Source: Thiotrichales bacterium HSG1 (GTDB lineage: Bacteria; Pseudomonadota; Gammaproteobacteria; Beggiatoales; Beggiatoaceae). Taken from it: 7,043 nucleotides of DNA. The stretch is from contig JAUCGN010000089.1 of NCBI GenBank assembly GCA_030378125.1, positions 1 to 7,043 on the forward strand, read 5' to 3'. Of the stretch, positions 5,778 through 7,043 are shown in pieces. How positions within the stretch are numbered: position 1 is the first letter of the stretch; each line of letters begins with the position of its first letter. The translations under genes were made by a program, and so were the position numbers. The notes beneath the pieces are model-generated. The model did no database searches and was not told the origin of the DNA. It worked only from the letters and a program-made list of their open reading frames with translations.

Positions 5778-7018
5778 ATGAGTAACCCTATCATCTTAAT
5801 TGACGGCTCCAATTATTTACACCGAGCCTTTCATGCAACCCCAAATCTAAAAAATTCAGAAGGATTTCCTACCGGAGCAATTTTTGGTCTAACCAATATG
5901 CTAAAAAGCTTATTGCACCAATATAAACCTGAATATGTGGTGGTTGTATTTGATGCTAAAGGTAAAACTTTTCGCAGTGATTTATATCCAGAATACAAAG
6001 CTAATCGTCTACCTATGGATGAAGATTTAGCTATACAAATTCCTTTCGTGCTGGAAATAGTGACAGCTTTAGGTTTACCAATATTGCAGATAGAGGGAGT
6101 AGAAGCTGATGATGTAATTGGAACTTTGGCTAAACAAGCCGAAGCCGATGGCAAACAAAGTTTAATTTTTACTGGTGATAAAGATTTCGCTCAATTAGTC
6201 AATGACTTAATCACCATAATAGATACCATGAAAAATGTTAAACTAGATGCCCAAGGGGTACAAGATAAATTTGGTATCCCACCAAGTTTAATTATTGATT
6301 ATCTTACCTTAATTGGAGACAATGTAGACAATGTACCCGGAGTTAATAAAGTTGGTCCTAAAACAGCAGTTAAATGGTTAAAAACTTATGGTAATTTATC
6401 AGAAATAATAAAAAATTCTTGTAATATCAAAGGTAAAGTTGGGGAAAATTTACAAACAGCTATTCCAAATTTACCTTTAACACAACAACTGTTAACCATA
6501 AAAACTGATGTACCTTTAACAAATCCAAAGTTAAAATTAAATACTCCTAATTTTGATAAACTACATGAATTATATAGTAAATTTGAATTTAAAAAATGGT
6601 TAGAAGAACTTCCTAACAGTGATGTAACCTCTTCCACAAATACTACAACATATGAAACTATATTATCTCAACAGCAATTAGACTTTTGGTTACAACGCTT
6701 AGAAACATCTGAATTATTCGCCTTTGATACCGAAACTACCAGTTTGGATTATCTACAAGCTAGGATTGTCGGCATGTCATTTGCGGTCCAAGCTGGAGAG
6801 GCTGCTTATATACCACTAACTCATGATTATTTAGGAGTTCCAGCACAATTATCACTGGATAAAGTTTTGCGTGCTTTGCAACCACTGTTAGAAAATCCCC
6901 AAAAATTAAAAGTTGGCCAAAATATAAAATATGATGCTCATGTATTAGCAAATCATGGTATAAAGTTACGGGGCATTGCTGCCGACACCATGTTGGAATC
7001 TTATGTATTGGACAGCAC
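5778..7018 (+). CDS. polA: DNA polymerase I, N-terminal part (cut by the window end)
   Basis: PolA removes RNA primers and fills gaps in lagging-strand synthesis and excision repair. Only the first 413-414 residues are genuine here. The 5'-3' (FEN-type) nuclease domain spans about 1-290, with LIDGSNYLHRAFHA (7-20, Asp10), FDAKGKTFRSDLYPEYKANR (58-77), VEADDVIGTLA (108-118), FTGDKDFAQL (131-140), and the helix-hairpin-helix GDNVDNVPGV plus GPKTAVKWL (180-201). The 3'-5' proofreading domain follows with its first metal-binding motif FDTETTSLD (316-324, Asp317/Glu319) and second motif KVGQNIKYD (378-386, Asp386), both intact, so proofreading appears retained; its third motif and the polymerase domain are beyond the end. 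The ATG at 5778 fits the family N-terminus, although no strong Shine-Dalgarno site is visible. The frame stays open to 7043, but the last eight residues are encoded by adapter sequence and do not belong to PolA. Confidence 0.96.
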
Positions 7019-7043
7019 CTGGCTCTTATCCCCATCTGACGCT
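7019..7043 (+). other. Residual Nextera (Tn5 tagmentation) adapter at the contig end
   Basis: The terminal 25 bases match the adapter read-through sequence at 22 of 25 positions. The first 19, CTGGCTCTTATCCCCATCT, differ from the complement of the Tn5 mosaic end (CTGTCTCTTATACACATCT) at three positions, all changes to G or C as expected of poor-quality base calls. The final GACGCT matches the next six bases of the standard read-1-side Nextera adapter exactly. At the same point the PolA sequence, which follows its family closely up to LESYVLDS, becomes unrelated. It is library contamination and should be trimmed. Confidence 0.93.

Noticed and set aside
7019..7043. Possible insertion of a transposon end (Tn5/IS50) into polA
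   Set aside because: The 19-bp mosaic end is an engineered sequence and is followed by GACGCT from the synthetic Nextera adapter, so library contamination explains it better than a natural insertion.

Overview
The window is 7,043 bp of AT-rich bacterial chromosome carrying six housekeeping genes: ruvB on the minus strand, then gatB, ccmG/dsbE, a PfkB-family (adenosine kinase-like) sugar/nucleoside kinase, cyoE and the first part of polA, all on the plus strand. The protein sequences look proteobacterial. The GatB, PfkB-kinase and CcmG sequences look most like Betaproteobacteria to me, probably a low-GC uncultured or streamlined freshwater/marine type. That placement is from memory of family sequences, not from a search, and is moderately uncertain. 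I see no mobile element, tRNA, rRNA, CRISPR array or phage gene.

Layout: positions 1-79 are a foreign-looking end, an exact inverted copy of an internal piece of gatB. ruvB (99-1118, minus) and gatB (1371-2807, plus) diverge from a 252-bp spacer that holds a candidate promoter for each. A 135-bp spacer with nested inverted repeats leads to ccmG (2943-3497). The kinase (3595-4533) has its own promoter-like sequence and is followed by a weak intrinsic-terminator candidate. cyoE (4650-5570) follows. A 207-bp spacer holds a second diverged copy of a motif also seen before gatB and a good sigma70-like promoter, then comes polA (from 5778), which runs off the window. The last 25 bases (7019-7043) closely match a Nextera tagmentation adapter and are not genomic. 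No gene-free stretch exceeds about 250 bp.

The genes do not form one pathway. RuvB (Holliday-junction branch migration) and PolA (gap filling and repair synthesis) serve DNA maintenance. GatB serves tRNA-dependent Gln/Asn formation. CcmG (cytochrome c maturation) and CyoE (heme O synthesis) both serve respiratory cytochrome assembly. Each gene except ccmG seems to have its own promoter, so this is a set of mostly separate transcription units. ruvB lacks an adjacent ruvA on its upstream side, and gatB lacks upstream gatC/gatA.

I did not find a previously undescribed biological system here. The most solid unusual observations are technical: a chimeric left end and an adapter-contaminated right end. 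The genuine biological curiosities are a 34-bp motif repeated in front of gatB and polA (27 of 34 identical) and a pair of mutually exclusive hairpins between gatB and ccmG.
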